Below are positions 33,418 to 42,565 of a stretch of DNA of 64,000 bases, one piece after another. Below the pieces are notes generated by a model. It was not told where the DNA came from, searched no databases, and saw only the letters and a program-made list of their open reading frames with translations. Within the stretch, counting starts at the first letter, position 1; every line of letters starts with the position of its first letter. A program made the translations under genes and the position numbers. The DNA is from Terriglobia bacterium (lineage in GTDB: Bacteria; Acidobacteriota; Terriglobia; Terriglobales; Acidobacteriaceae): the NCBI GenBank assembly GCA_020073385.1, contig JAIQFH010000023.1:38102-102101 (forward strand), in the 5' to 3' direction.

Positions 33418-34776
33418 ATGCATAACTGGACGAAAATGCCAGCCGCAGCAGTACTGGTGATCGCACTCTTCCTCGGCATTCCTTACGCGTCGTTTGCGCA
33501 ATCAACTCGTTATGACCTGCTGTTGAAGGGCGGCCATGTGATTGACCCGGCCAATCACATCGATGAAGTAAGAGATGTCGGCGTTCTCCAAGGTAAGATC
33601 GCTGCCGTCGAGAAAAATATTCCGGCTGACCAGGCCAGAAAGGTTGTGGATGTATCGAGTCTCTATGTAACGCCCGGGCTCATTGATATTCACTACCATG
33701 TAGGTAATGGTGGAGCGCCGCTAAACTGGTTCGCGCCCGACGCGCGAGCGCATGCTTTGCCACTTGGAATTCCGGCCGATCTGGCGTTGCAGTCCGGTGT
33801 AACCACCATCGTAGATGCCGGCACCTCCGGCGCGGAAACGTTCCTCCAGGAGAAGGAAGAAGTCATTGACCGCGCCAGAGTGCGCGTGTTGGCTTTCCTG
33901 AACATCGTGGCGAATGGCATGAGCGGTGGGCTTGAGCAAAGTCTGGACCAGATGGATGTAAAGCTTTGTGTCGACACCATTAAGAAATATCCCGACCTCA
34001 TTGTGGGAGTAAAAACTGCCCACTACTGGACCGGGGGCCCCTGGGATGGGGAACACGTGCCCTGGGCGGCCGTTGACCGCGCAATTGAATGCGGCATTCT
34101 CACGAATAGTCCGGTCATGTTCGATTTCTGGCCGCGACCGGAAAGAACTTACGAAGACCTTATCCTGACAAAAATGCGACCAGGCGACATTCACACTCAT
34201 GTGTTCGCTCAACAATTCCCCATCATTCTTCCCGATGGAAAAATCAATCCCGCCTTGGCGCAGGCCCGTGCCCGTGGCGTCATCTTCGACGTGGGACATG
34301 GCGCTGGCAGCTTCTGGTTTCGCAATGCAGTTCCGGCTCAGAAACAGGGATTCATCCCCGATTCCATCTCCACCGATTTGCACATGGGCGACTACTTGAC
34401 TGTCAGCATGAACAATGTGATGTCTAAATTCCTGGCCATGGGAGTGCCGCTGGAGGATGTCGTTCGCCGGTCCACCATCAATCCGGCAAAGGAGATTCAC
34501 CGGCCGGACCTGGGCACATTGTCGATCGGCCAGGATGCGGATATTGCCGTGCTGGAACTGACGCAAGGCCACTTCAGTTACAGTGATTGCGGTGTTGCCA
34601 AAATGGATGCGAATATACGATTGTTGGCACGCATGACCATCCGTGCGGGACGCATTTCGTACGATCCTTCTGGACTCAGTATGGTGGAGTGGGAGAAAGC
34701 GCGTCCGCAATACTTCACAATTCCCGATCGCGGTGAGTCGTTGCCGGCCAGAGCAGACGACTACCCACGGGACTGA
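33418..34776 (+). CDS. Exported amidohydrolase/deacetylase, dihydroorotase-like superfamily
   Basis: 452 residues from ATG 33418, preceded by GAGGAG. The signal peptide (AAVLVIALFLGIPYASFAQ) is unusual because most relatives are cytoplasmic. Metal ligands of the binuclear site: HYH in GLIDIHYHVG (His 92 and 94), the probable carboxylated lysine in LIVGVKTAHY (Lys about 200), HTH (about 260-262), and the VIFDVGHGAGSF region. It matches the amidohydrolase group that is commonly encoded beside SelA/DgaE-like PLP enzymes, as here. Relatives cleave N-acyl or ester groups from small hydroxy/amino acids. Export suggests a periplasmic scavenging role. Confidence 0.88.
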   Translation: MHNWTKMPAAAVLVIALFLGIPYASFAQSTRYDLLLKGGHVIDPANHIDEVRDVGVLQGKIAAVEKNIPADQARKVVDVSSLYVTPGLIDIHYHVGNGGAPLNWFAPDARAHALPLGIPADLALQSGVTTIVDAGTSGAETFLQEKEEVIDRARVRVLAFLNIVANGMSGGLEQSLDQMDVKLCVDTIKKYPDLIVGVKTAHYWTGGPWDGEHVPWAAVDRAIECGILTNSPVMFDFWPRPERTYEDLILTKMRPGDIHTHVFAQQFPIILPDGKINPALAQARARGVIFDVGHGAGSFWFRNAVPAQKQGFIPDSISTDLHMGDYLTVSMNNVMSKFLAMGVPLEDVVRRSTINPAKEIHRPDLGTLSIGQDADIAVLELTQGHFSYSDCGVAKMDANIRLLARMTIRAGRISYDPSGLSMVEWEKARPQYFTIPDRGESLPARADDYPRD

Positions 34777-34812
34777 ATTCTTTAAAAGGCAGATGTTGAG
34801 GAGGGACTAGCC

Positions 34813-36078
34813 ATGCAAACGATGAGTCGGCGAAAGCTCCTGCGAAATGGAGCGCAAGCGGTTCTCGCAGGAAGCGCAGCACTTTCTGGAATTCCAAGTC
34901 TTGAGGCTCAGGGATCAGCCAAGTCGACGCCTAAAGCCGTGGACTATTACCAGAAACTCGGCGTGACGCCCTTCATCAATGCGGCCGGCACTTACACCGT
35001 CCTTTCGGCTTCTACCATGCCGGACGAGGTGCGGGCGGCCGTCGAGCTCGCCGCGAGACAGCCCGTAAATCTCAACGAACTCCTCGATGCGTCGGGCGCG
35101 TATCTGGCAAAGCGACTTCGTTGTGAAGCCGCTCTCGTCACTGCCGGCGCGGCTGCTGCGCTCGTGGTGGGAACGGCAGCGTGCGTCACCATGGGAAATG
35201 AGCAGCCCATTCTGGACATTCCAACGGATATGTCCCGGCTTAAAAATGAAGTCATCGTTCAAAAAGGTCATCGCTACGGATATGACCATGCCCTCCGCAA
35301 TTGCGGCATTCTCTTTGTAGAGGTTGAGACTCTTGAGCAATACGAACAAGCGTTCACCGAGCGCACAGTAATGGCTCATTTTTTCAACGCAGGCACTGGA
35401 ACGATCAGCCGCGAAGATTGGGTGCGAGTGGCCCACAAGCATGGAGTGCCCTGTTTCAACGACGCTGCTGCCGATGTCCCGCCGATTTCCAATCTGTGGA
35501 ACTACACCCAGATGGGCTTCGATCTTGTGACGTTTTCGGGGGGAAAGGGTCTTCGCGGACCGCAGTGTACTGGCTTGTTGTTGGGCAAAAAGGATCTGAT
35601 CGAAGCGGCCAGGAAAAATAACTCTCCCAACTCCAATACTGTCGGGCGCGGGATGAAGGTAGCGAAGGAAGAAATTGTGGGATTAGTCGCCGCCGTGGAC
35701 TGGTTCCTCAAGCAGGATGATGCTGCTATCGAAGCACAGTGCCGGCAGCGGGCTGATCGTATTGCCAAGCACCTGAACGCGATTCCGACAGTGCAGACTC
35801 AGATCTTTGTTCCTGAAGTTGCTAATCATGTCCCGCATCTTCTCATCACCTACGATCAGAACCGGGTCAGGATCACCGGCGCGGAGGTCATGCAAAAGAT
35901 GCGCGCAGGCAAGCCGCGAATTGAACTGAATCCATCCACCGGAGGCGCTCCCGCTAGTGCAGGACTGCCGGGCGGACCGAATACGATTGTTGTCGGGGTT
36001 TGGATGTTGCAGCCGGGAGAAGACCTGGTGGTTGCAAAACGTTTACGAGAAGTCCTCCAAGGGGCAATCGCTTCGTAG
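34813..36078 (+). CDS. SelA/DgaE-like PLP enzyme with twin-arginine leader
   Basis: 421 residues from ATG 34813, with GAGGAGG upstream. It starts MQTMSRRKLLRNGAQAVLAG, a good Tat leader, followed by cleavage near LEAQGS. The catalytic domain is fold-type I: PFINAAGTYTVL, the PLP Asp in CFNDAAADVPP (about 217), and the Schiff-base lysine in TFSGGKGLRGPQCTG (about 245). It is close to D-glucosaminate-6-phosphate ammonia-lyase and selenocysteine-synthase-like proteins, not true SelA, because there is no tRNA-Sec context. Tat export of a PLP enzyme would require cofactor loading before export. It pairs with the upstream exported amidohydrolase (36-base gap). Confidence 0.87.
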   Translation: MQTMSRRKLLRNGAQAVLAGSAALSGIPSLEAQGSAKSTPKAVDYYQKLGVTPFINAAGTYTVLSASTMPDEVRAAVELAARQPVNLNELLDASGAYLAKRLRCEAALVTAGAAAALVVGTAACVTMGNEQPILDIPTDMSRLKNEVIVQKGHRYGYDHALRNCGILFVEVETLEQYEQAFTERTVMAHFFNAGTGTISREDWVRVAHKHGVPCFNDAAADVPPISNLWNYTQMGFDLVTFSGGKGLRGPQCTGLLLGKKDLIEAARKNNSPNSNTVGRGMKVAKEEIVGLVAAVDWFLKQDDAAIEAQCRQRADRIAKHLNAIPTVQTQIFVPEVANHVPHLLITYDQNRVRITGAEVMQKMRAGKPRIELNPSTGGAPASAGLPGGPNTIVVGVWMLQPGEDLVVAKRLREVLQGAIAS

Positions 36079-36118
36079 CGATGGAAAAAATCTTGCCGCT
36101 GCATCATTCGGCAAAGTC

Positions 36119-37870
36119 TCAGGGTTGGCGTCCCGAAATGTGCTGCGTTTGAAGATGATCATTCCCTTCTTCGACCAGAAAGAATTTGTCAGCTTCAACG
36201 TCGCGAAAGGTCTGACGCTGGCCACTCGGCCATGTAATCTCAACAATTTCCGCACGCTTCGCTTTGGCAATACCGAAATTGGCGCGCAGGTCGCTCTGTG
36301 AAAGATAACTTCCGCCACCCGCAATCTCACGTATTTGCGAAACTGCGCCGGTCACTACTCGCACGCGGGCGCCCATTGCATCCCGATTGCTCTTTTTCCC
36401 TGATAGCTTGAAATTCAGGAAGTGATTTCCGTTGGCACCGCTGTTGTGCAGCACGAGGGGTAAATCTCCGTTGTTCGCTATGACGATGTCTATAAACCCG
36501 TCGTTGTCGAAATCGGCAAAAGCTGCGCCACGTCCCACGTAGGGCGTTTCAAATCCCGCGCCACTAGACTCGCCCACCTCTGCGAATTTTCCGTTGCCTT
36601 CGATGTGGAAGAGCGAATTGATCTGCCGATAATGAGTTCCGGGTGTAGCTTGCTCCACCTCCGGGTAAACATGCCCGTTGGCGATGAAAATATCTGACCA
36701 CCCGTCATTGTCGTAATCGAAGAAACCTCCCCCGAAACTGAGCACATCCCTTGTCGGTCGCGTGATGCCCGCTTCGTCGCTCACCTCGTCGAAGAATCCT
36801 TTCCCATCGTTGTGCCAAATATGATCAGAGGAACGCTGAAAGTCGGAAATATACAGATCGAGTTGCCCATCATTGTCATAGTCACCCAGAGAGATGCACA
36901 TCGCAGCCATGACCGTTCCCCGGGACGTTACGGCCATGCCCGCGCTGAGACCGATCTCTTTGAAAGTACCGTTGCGTTCGTTGTGATAGAGATAGGCATT
37001 CAGCCCATCGTTTGCTACAAACAGGTCAGGCCAGCCATCATTGTCGTAGTCGGCAGCCTGCACGGAAAGGTTCTTGCCTTGTGGCTGATAGATCCCCGTA
37101 GCCTGGGTCACGTTGGTGAACGTGCCGTCGTGATTGTTGTGATAAAGCGCATCGGGACTTCCCTTGTACTCGCTGGGCGCGCAACTACTCAGCACGTCAC
37201 CCAATTTGCAGTAACGCTTGTCGCCGAGATTCACATAGCTGCCCACATACAGATCCAGCCAACCGTCGTGATCGTAATCGAAGAAAGTCGCCCCTGAATG
37301 AAACAAACCCGATTCCAGGCCGCCAATCCCGGCCTTATCAGTGACGTCGGTAAATGTTCCGTTACCGTTATTGTGGTACAAGACATTCTTGTCATACTGA
37401 GTGACAAAGAGATCCGGGAACCCATCATTGTCAAAATCTCCCCATACGCAGCCCAATCCGTAGCCCGTTCCGGGCACACCGGCTTTTTCCGTTATGTCGG
37501 TAAAGGTACCGTCGTGGTTATTGCGATAAAGGGCATTTGTAACAGAAATGCCGCGGTCGTAGAGATCTCTTCCATTGACGAAATAAATATCTTGCCAGCC
37601 ATCCCCATCGAAATCGGTAACGCACACTCCGGGACCAAATTCCTCCCGATTAATCGAGATGCCATTGTTCCCTTTGAAGTGCTTGAACTTGATGCCGGCC
37701 GCTGAAGTCACATTTGTGAACTCGACCGGCGCGAGGGCCGCGGTCTGTGCAGACAGTGTTGAGATGAAGGTTGAACAGATTGCTGTCAACGAAAGGATCG
37801 GCACCGGAATGAATTTGGCGGTAATCGTCCAAAGCCGAGGCATACAGCTTCTACTCAAGTGCTGGGGCAT
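36119..37870 (-). CDS. CRTAC1/ASPIC-UnbV protein with FG-GAP repeats
   Basis: 583 residues; an alternative ATG at 37843 begins directly at the signal peptide (FIPVPILSLTAICSTFISTL). FG-GAP calcium loops recur: DFDGDGWQDIYFVNG, DFDNDGFPDLFVTQ, DYDHDGWLDLYVGS, DYDNDGWPDLFVAN, DYDNDGQLDLYIS, DFDNDGFIDIVIAN. The C-terminal UnbV domain reads NHFLNFKLSGKKSNRDAMGA, then LRANFGIAKAKRAEIVEITW. Close in plan to the protein at 21150 but clearly distinct in sequence. Convergent with the SelA-like gene (40-base gap). Exported, function unproven. Confidence 0.9.
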   Translation of the reverse strand: MPQHLSRSCMPRLWTITAKFIPVPILSLTAICSTFISTLSAQTAALAPVEFTNVTSAAGIKFKHFKGNNGISINREEFGPGVCVTDFDGDGWQDIYFVNGRDLYDRGISVTNALYRNNHDGTFTDITEKAGVPGTGYGLGCVWGDFDNDGFPDLFVTQYDKNVLYHNNGNGTFTDVTDKAGIGGLESGLFHSGATFFDYDHDGWLDLYVGSYVNLGDKRYCKLGDVLSSCAPSEYKGSPDALYHNNHDGTFTNVTQATGIYQPQGKNLSVQAADYDNDGWPDLFVANDGLNAYLYHNERNGTFKEIGLSAGMAVTSRGTVMAAMCISLGDYDNDGQLDLYISDFQRSSDHIWHNDGKGFFDEVSDEAGITRPTRDVLSFGGGFFDYDNDGWSDIFIANGHVYPEVEQATPGTHYRQINSLFHIEGNGKFAEVGESSGAGFETPYVGRGAAFADFDNDGFIDIVIANNGDLPLVLHNSGANGNHFLNFKLSGKKSNRDAMGARVRVVTGAVSQIREIAGGGSYLSQSDLRANFGIAKAKRAEIVEITWPSGQRQTFRDVEADKFFLVEEGNDHLQTQHISGRQP

Positions 37871-37910
37871 GATTCAGTTGGCGGACTCGCCTGGCTTCTG
37901 GTGCAGCATT

Positions 37911-38261
37911 CTACATGTATTTCGGATTGATTATTCCGTTCCTGTTAGCGCAGGGATTACGCAAACAACCTCCCTTTGGTGTCTGGTAAGTAGACTGCCA
38001 CAATTGGATCGGATTTCCGTCAGGGTCATGCAGGCTGGCGAATCGGCCGTTGGAATAAGACTTCGGGTCAACCTCGATCATGATTCCAGCGGCTTGCAGC
38101 TGCGATGCCATTTTGTCGAGATTATCCCCCGTCAAGCTGGCGGCCAAAAAGCTTGGACTGGGGGGGAGACGAACTTTCTCGACATGTACTCCAGCGTTTC
38201 TAGAGAGGCTCGACATGAAGTCGAGTTGGACCATGACTGGTGGCTCAAGAAGACCGATCAC
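37911..38261 (-). CDS. Truncated VOC/glyoxalase-fold protein
   Basis: 116 residues. Only one beta-alpha-beta-beta-beta module is recognisable: SLTGDNLDKMASQLQAAGI followed by GRFASLHDPDGNPIQLWQST, the classic end of a vicinal-oxygen-chelate domain with its metal Glu replaced by Gln in the last strand. The preceding module normally needed to complete the pocket is missing or unrecognisable. The C-terminal tail (CLRNPCANRNGIINPKYM) is unusual. It may be a degraded gene or a half-domain that dimerises. No clear ribosome-binding site. Confidence 0.55.
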   Translation of the reverse strand: MIGLLEPPVMVQLDFMSSLSRNAGVHVEKVRLPPSPSFLAASLTGDNLDKMASQLQAAGIMIEVDPKSYSNGRFASLHDPDGNPIQLWQSTYQTPKGGCLRNPCANRNGIINPKYM

Positions 38262-38294
38262 CGGCTTGCCTTCGCGCTGATCATCTCGGGTGTC

Positions 38295-38807
38295 TCACGG
38301 CTGCAGATTTTCGATGCACAGCAGAATAACTCCAGCTCTCTTCACCGCGGTGATCGTGAGAACAGCGTTCGACAGTTGGTCGGGATTGTCGATGCTGAGA
38401 GTGGCTGGAACGAGAACTTGCGGTTCCCCGGTATCGAATGTCGCGGCAACGCTCTTGCGAATCACACATCCCGAACAGTGAACGGTGCGGCCACATCCTT
38501 CTGGAAGACGGTAGTGGGCACAGTCGAAGACCAATCCAAATTGAGCGCCCGTACTTGATTCAGGTGTCCGGCCCAGAACCTCACAGGCTTTCGCGTTCAT
38601 GGCAAGGGTCGTGTTGTTGGCATCGACCAGCAGAATGGGAATCGGGATGCAGTCGATGTGACGCTGCAGCTGGACACCGCGCTCTTGCGAATCGAGAAGC
38701 TGGCAGCACGTAGGACACATCCCATGACTAGTACTGCTGTCCGGCATGCGTTCGTAGCCGGAATGCTCAATTGCCGAGCCACACCATGCGCAGACTAACT
38801 TCATCAA
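38295..38807 (-). CDS. Zinc-ribbon and PAS domain protein
   Basis: 170 residues. N-terminal CAWCGSAIEH and CPTCC suggest a small zinc ribbon. Residues 45-170 resemble a PAS domain (HIDCIPIPILLVDANNTTLA, MNAKACEVLGR, then NAVLTITAVKRAGVILLCI). Inside the PAS region are four cysteines (FDCAHYRLPEGCG, VHCSGCVIRKSV) that could hold a metal, haem or iron-sulfur centre, suggesting a redox or gas sensor. No output domain is attached, so it must act through a partner. A CRP/FNR-like palindrome lies 76 bases upstream. Confidence 0.7.
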   Translation of the reverse strand: MMKLVCAWCGSAIEHSGYERMPDSSTSHGMCPTCCQLLDSQERGVQLQRHIDCIPIPILLVDANNTTLAMNAKACEVLGRTPESSTGAQFGLVFDCAHYRLPEGCGRTVHCSGCVIRKSVAATFDTGEPQVLVPATLSIDNPDQLSNAVLTITAVKRAGVILLCIENLQP

Positions 38808-38882
38808 CCAGCGCGCCTCGTTTCAGATTCTTTGGCCCGGGGTATTGAAGCGGGAGCATAACGTTCAGATCCGCGACAGGAA

Positions 38883-38898
38883 AGTGATGAAGATCACA
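38883..38898. promoter_or_regulatory. CRP/FNR-family binding site
   Basis: AGTGA-TGAAGA-TCACA matches the CRP consensus TGTGA-N6-TCACA at nine of ten half-site bases; the core GTGAT-N4-ATCAC is also a fair FNR-like palindrome. It lies 76 bases upstream of the PAS gene and about 100 bases upstream of the small gene at 38998, and could serve either. Confidence 0.6.
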
Positions 38899-38997
38899 TT
38901 AAACAGTGATTACTCTCATGGGGCTACGCGTCGGCGACGACCATCATCACAGCTCTGACACATAGGTCCGGACTTCACAAAGAGGAGTACCTCCCCC

Positions 38998-39210
38998 ATG
39001 TCGTTCCTAAATCTCTTTGGATCTCTTCTGCACTATCCCCATCCGAGTCAGCAACCAGTCGAGGAAGAAGGCCGCGTCATCTCAAGACGGCTGCGTGAAC
39101 TACTTGAGGAATCAGACCCTCGCCGGGGAGTGGGACTATCCGTCGAGCATCGGCATGACCTATCCGAAATCGGCGATTCGCGACAAGGATCGCGGACCGC
39201 CCTTAGCTAA
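38998..39210 (+). CDS. Possible small protein of unknown function
   Basis: 70 residues (MSFLNLFGSLLHYPHPSQ...). AGGAG stands ten bases before the ATG, and a CRP/FNR-like site lies about 100 bases upstream. The middle is charged and possibly helical (EEEGRVISRRLRELLEES). No family recognised. The rest of the 525-base gap between 38807 and 39333 has no other convincing gene. Could equally be a spurious reading frame. Confidence 0.3.
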   Translation: MSFLNLFGSLLHYPHPSQQPVEEEGRVISRRLRELLEESDPRRGVGLSVEHRHDLSEIGDSRQGSRTALS

Positions 39211-39332
39211 CCGGTCGGGTTCTTCGGCACAACCTGGACCAGCACCACGAGCAACGACTGGGAAGAGCCAGTGTCCAGGTACCTCCCTTCGCAAGGTGCG
39301 ATCAGGTGCTCAACGGACAATCACGCCCAGAG

Positions 39333-40466
39333 TTAATCCAGAGCTTTGTGAAAGCGCAGCACCGCCAGCGTGAGTAATCCGAGACCAAGGCAAAACATCG
39401 CTAGCATTTGCGGCCACAGAATATCCATGCCGACGCCCTTCAGGTACGTGCCACGCAAAACGATCAAGAAGTACCGCAACGGACTGGCGTAGGTCAGGTA
39501 CTGCAACCATTGCGGCATGGTGCTGATGGGGAACCCGAAGCCCGAGAACGTGATTGCAGGCATGATGAAGAAGAATGATGTAACCAGAGCCTGCTGCTGC
39601 GTGGCAGAAATCGTCGAGATCAGCAATCCAACTCCCAGCATGCAGAGCAGGAACAGAATTGCTCCGGCGAACAACACCCAGAGTTGCCCTCGAAACGGGA
39701 CCTGAAACCAAAGGGTACCCACGACGGCTATCAATGAAACATCGAGCAGTCCGATGAGAAAGAAGGGCAGGGTCTTTCCGAGAATAAACTCGGCTGGGCG
39801 GATCGGTGTGACCATGATCTGCTCCAGAGTGCCTATCTCGCGTTCACGCACGACGGCGAATGCGGTCAGATTGACAACTAGCACCAGGGTGAGACTGCCC
39901 ACGATTCCCGGCACAAAGAACCACCGGCTCCGTAGGTCGGGGTTGTACCACGGTCGTGGTTCGAGTTGGACATTGGGGATGCGGTCGGTCAGCTGTGGGG
40001 AAATTCGGTTGATCCGATCCTGTTGGTAGTCCTTGGCGAATCCGAGCGCAATCTGATTGATGTAGCCCGACGCGATTAAGGCGGTGTTCGAGTTTGTGGC
40101 ATCGACGATCACCTGCAAGGGCGCGGTCTGGCCCTTGCGCAGGTCTTCCGCAAAACCCGGATTGATCTGTAGGGCTACAGTCGCCTGACCACGATCAATG
40201 AGATCTTTGACTTGTCGAGAGTCGGTCAGTTGGTGCTGCACATCGAAGTAGGGGCTCGACGTGAACCGTGACACCAGTTCGCGACTCTCCTGGCTGTGAT
40301 CGAGATCGAGGACGACGGTAGCCACATGATGAATTTCGTAGGTTGCCGCATAACCAAAGATGAGCATCTGTACAATCGGTGGCGCAAAGAGCAGAATGCG
40401 CGTCCGTTTGTCACGGAACACCTGGATGAATTCCTTGATGAGCATCTGCTTGAGTCGAGTCAGCAT
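39333..40466 (-). CDS. ABC-2 type permease (YbhR-like)
   Basis: 377 residues. One N-terminal membrane helix (TRILLFAPPIVQMLIFGYAA), a large periplasmic domain (about 45-175, DLDHSQESRELVSRF and VIVDATNSNTALIASGYI), then five C-terminal helices with the ABC-2 signature NLTAFAVVREREIGTLEQIM. It is the export channel half of a drug or lipid efflux pump, paired with the next permease. Nine-base gap to that gene. Last gene of the eight-gene operon. Confidence 0.9.
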   Translation of the reverse strand: MLTRLKQMLIKEFIQVFRDKRTRILLFAPPIVQMLIFGYAATYEIHHVATVVLDLDHSQESRELVSRFTSSPYFDVQHQLTDSRQVKDLIDRGQATVALQINPGFAEDLRKGQTAPLQVIVDATNSNTALIASGYINQIALGFAKDYQQDRINRISPQLTDRIPNVQLEPRPWYNPDLRSRWFFVPGIVGSLTLVLVVNLTAFAVVREREIGTLEQIMVTPIRPAEFILGKTLPFFLIGLLDVSLIAVVGTLWFQVPFRGQLWVLFAGAILFLLCMLGVGLLISTISATQQQALVTSFFFIMPAITFSGFGFPISTMPQWLQYLTYASPLRYFLIVLRGTYLKGVGMDILWPQMLAMFCLGLGLLTLAVLRFHKALD

Positions 40467-40475
40467 AGTTTCCTC

Positions 40476-41609
40476 CTAAGTCAGCCTCTTCTGGAAAGAA
40501 TGCGTCGCAAGCAGAGCCAACAGGACAGTGAAAACAGCGAGCGGAATCAAATCCGCGTAGAGCAAAGCAGCCGGCGAGCCCTTGAGAAATATCTTCTTTA
40601 ATACAGAGACGTAGTACCGGGCGGGGAGAATGTGTGTGATCCACTGCAGGACAATCGGCATCTGCTCGATGGCAAACAGAAATCCTGACAGTAAGAATGC
40701 CGGCAGAAACGTGGCCAAGAGTGCAATTTGACTGGCCGCCAATTGGCTCTTGGCGATCACCGAAATGAAAAACCCCATGGAGAGCACGACGATCATGAAC
40801 ATGACGGAACTGATTAGAAGGGTCGCGAAAGATCCGCGAAACGGAACGTGAAACCAATAGAGAGCGATCAGCGCGCAAACCATGACATCGATCATGCCAA
40901 TCACAAAATACGGCACGAGTTTGCCGAGCATGATTTCAAACGGAGTCACGGGAGTTGAGATCAACTGCTCCATGGTGCCGCGTTCCCACTCGCGTGCAAT
41001 CGTCAGTGAGGTCAAAAACGCTCCGATGACAGACATTACGAGGGCGAGAACACCCGGAACAATGAACGCGCTGCTTTCAAGATCTTCGTTGTACCAGGTG
41101 CGGGTTTCGACGCGGATCGGAGTGGGCTTCGCCATCTGCCCATGACTATGCAGCCAATCCAACTGGACGTCTGATGAGTATCCTTGCACCACCGCTTGGG
41201 AGTAGCCGATCACGACGTTCGCCGTGTTGTCGTCGGTTCCATCGACCAGTGCCTGGATCTGTGCGGGACGTCCATCGTGCAGGCGCTGTGAGAAATCCCA
41301 GGGAATGACGATCCCCAATCTTGCGTGGCCATCGTCGATCGCGCGAGCGAGGTCACGGTAGTTGTTAACGACGCGAACAATCTCGAAATAGTCGCTGGCC
41401 TGAAAGCGCTTCAGCAGATCTTGGCTCTGTTGGCTCCCGTCCCGGTCGTACACATAGATTGGCACGTGCTTGAGATCAAGATTGACGCCATATCCAAAAA
41501 GCAGAACGAGAATGACGGGCATGATTAGCACAATCATCAAACTGCGGGAGTCGCGCAGGACTTGCACGATCTCTTTCTTGGCAACCGCAAGGAGGCGCGT
41601 AAGACTCAT
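40476..41609 (-). CDS. ABC-2 type permease (YbhS-like)
   Basis: 377 residues with the same plan as its neighbour: N-terminal helix (SLMIVLIMPVILVLLFGYG), periplasmic domain with YDRDGSQQSQDLLKRF and ALVDGTDDNTANVVIGY, then FLTSLTIAREWERGTMEQLI and four more helices. The two permeases are similar in length and architecture but differ throughout, so the duplication is old. Start overlaps the ATPase stop by four bases (ATGA), giving coupled translation. Confidence 0.9.
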   Translation of the reverse strand: MSLTRLLAVAKKEIVQVLRDSRSLMIVLIMPVILVLLFGYGVNLDLKHVPIYVYDRDGSQQSQDLLKRFQASDYFEIVRVVNNYRDLARAIDDGHARLGIVIPWDFSQRLHDGRPAQIQALVDGTDDNTANVVIGYSQAVVQGYSSDVQLDWLHSHGQMAKPTPIRVETRTWYNEDLESSAFIVPGVLALVMSVIGAFLTSLTIAREWERGTMEQLISTPVTPFEIMLGKLVPYFVIGMIDVMVCALIALYWFHVPFRGSFATLLISSVMFMIVVLSMGFFISVIAKSQLAASQIALLATFLPAFLLSGFLFAIEQMPIVLQWITHILPARYYVSVLKKIFLKGSPAALLYADLIPLAVFTVLLALLATHSFQKRLT

Positions 41610-42565
41610 GATGCTTTTCCCTCCTTTCCGTTGCGGCGCTCAGTGGTGAGCGAGACAAACACGTCCTCAAGGCTCGGAGGAATTCTGTCGACGTGCCTCA
41701 CTGTGATCGAGTGTTGGGCAAGATACTGCTTCACTTGGGGGATTGCGGGTTCGGCTTGCACGACTACAAGATGAAGCGCATTGCCAAACACTGCGGCGTC
41801 CATGACCATGGGAGCCGATTGCAGAGCTTCCACAGCCGACCCTAGAGGGTCACATTCGACGAGGAGCAATTCGCCCTTCATATATTTCTGCTTCAACTCG
41901 GATGGCGTCCCCAGGGCGACCATCTTTCCCCGATAGATTAAGGCCAGCCGATTGCAATACTCCGCTTCCTCCATGTAGTGAGTCGTTACGAAAACGGTGA
42001 CACCATCTCCGGCCATCTTGTGGATCAGGTCCCAAAACTGGCGACGGGAAATGGGGTCCACTCCAGATGTCGGCTCATCGAGAAAGATAATTGGCGGTCG
42101 ATGTAAGACTGCACAGCCCAAGGCGAGCCGTTGCTTCCACCCGCCCGGGAGCGTGCCCACGATGAGGTTCTCCTGGCCTTTGAGATTGGCCATTTCGAGC
42201 GCCCACTCGATGCGCTCTTTCAACTGGTCGGAGGGAACGCTATAGAGGCCCGCGAACAGCCGCAGATTTTCGATTACCTTGAGATCGTTGTAGAGCGAGA
42301 ACTTCTGCGACATGTAGCCGATATTCTGTCGCACCGATTCTGGCTCACGTGCTACATCGTGACCAGCAACAATGGCACGTCCAGATGTAGGGATCAGCAG
42401 CCCACAAAGCATGCGGATCGTGGTAGATTTTCCCGCGCCGTTGGGCCCGAGAAAGCCGAAAATCTCACCTTTGCGAGTTTCGAGGCTGATGTGATCGACT
42501 GCGACAAAATCGCCAAAACGCTTTACGAGATCGTCAATCACCACGGAGCTGGGGTTCTCAGGCAT
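41606..42565 (-). CDS. ABC transporter ATP-binding protein (YbhF C-terminal-half-like)
   Basis: 319 residues, ABC-2 drug-exporter type. Walker A GPNGAGKSTTI, signature-region LPGGWKQRLALGCAVLHRP, Walker B IIFLDEPTSGVDPISRRQF, switch His in TTHYMEEAEYC. In the signature, PGGWKQ replaces SGGQKQ. The C-terminal extension (VECDPLGSAVEALQSAPM to HVDRIPPSLEDVFVSLTTE) is typical of the family. Start overlaps the stop of the sigma-like gene by eight bases. In E. coli YbhF two such domains are fused; here they are separate genes. Confidence 0.92.
   Translation of the reverse strand: MPENPSSVVIDDLVKRFGDFVAVDHISLETRKGEIFGFLGPNGAGKSTTIRMLCGLLIPTSGRAIVAGHDVAREPESVRQNIGYMSQKFSLYNDLKVIENLRLFAGLYSVPSDQLKERIEWALEMANLKGQENLIVGTLPGGWKQRLALGCAVLHRPPIIFLDEPTSGVDPISRRQFWDLIHKMAGDGVTVFVTTHYMEEAEYCNRLALIYRGKMVALGTPSELKQKYMKGELLLVECDPLGSAVEALQSAPMVMDAAVFGNALHLVVVQAEPAIPQVKQYLAQHSITVRHVDRIPPSLEDVFVSLTTERRNGKEGKAS

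Noticed and set aside
34813..36078. Selenocysteine synthase (SelA)
   Set aside because: A twin-arginine leader and no selB, selC or selD nearby; better seen as a DgaE/SelA-like enzyme.
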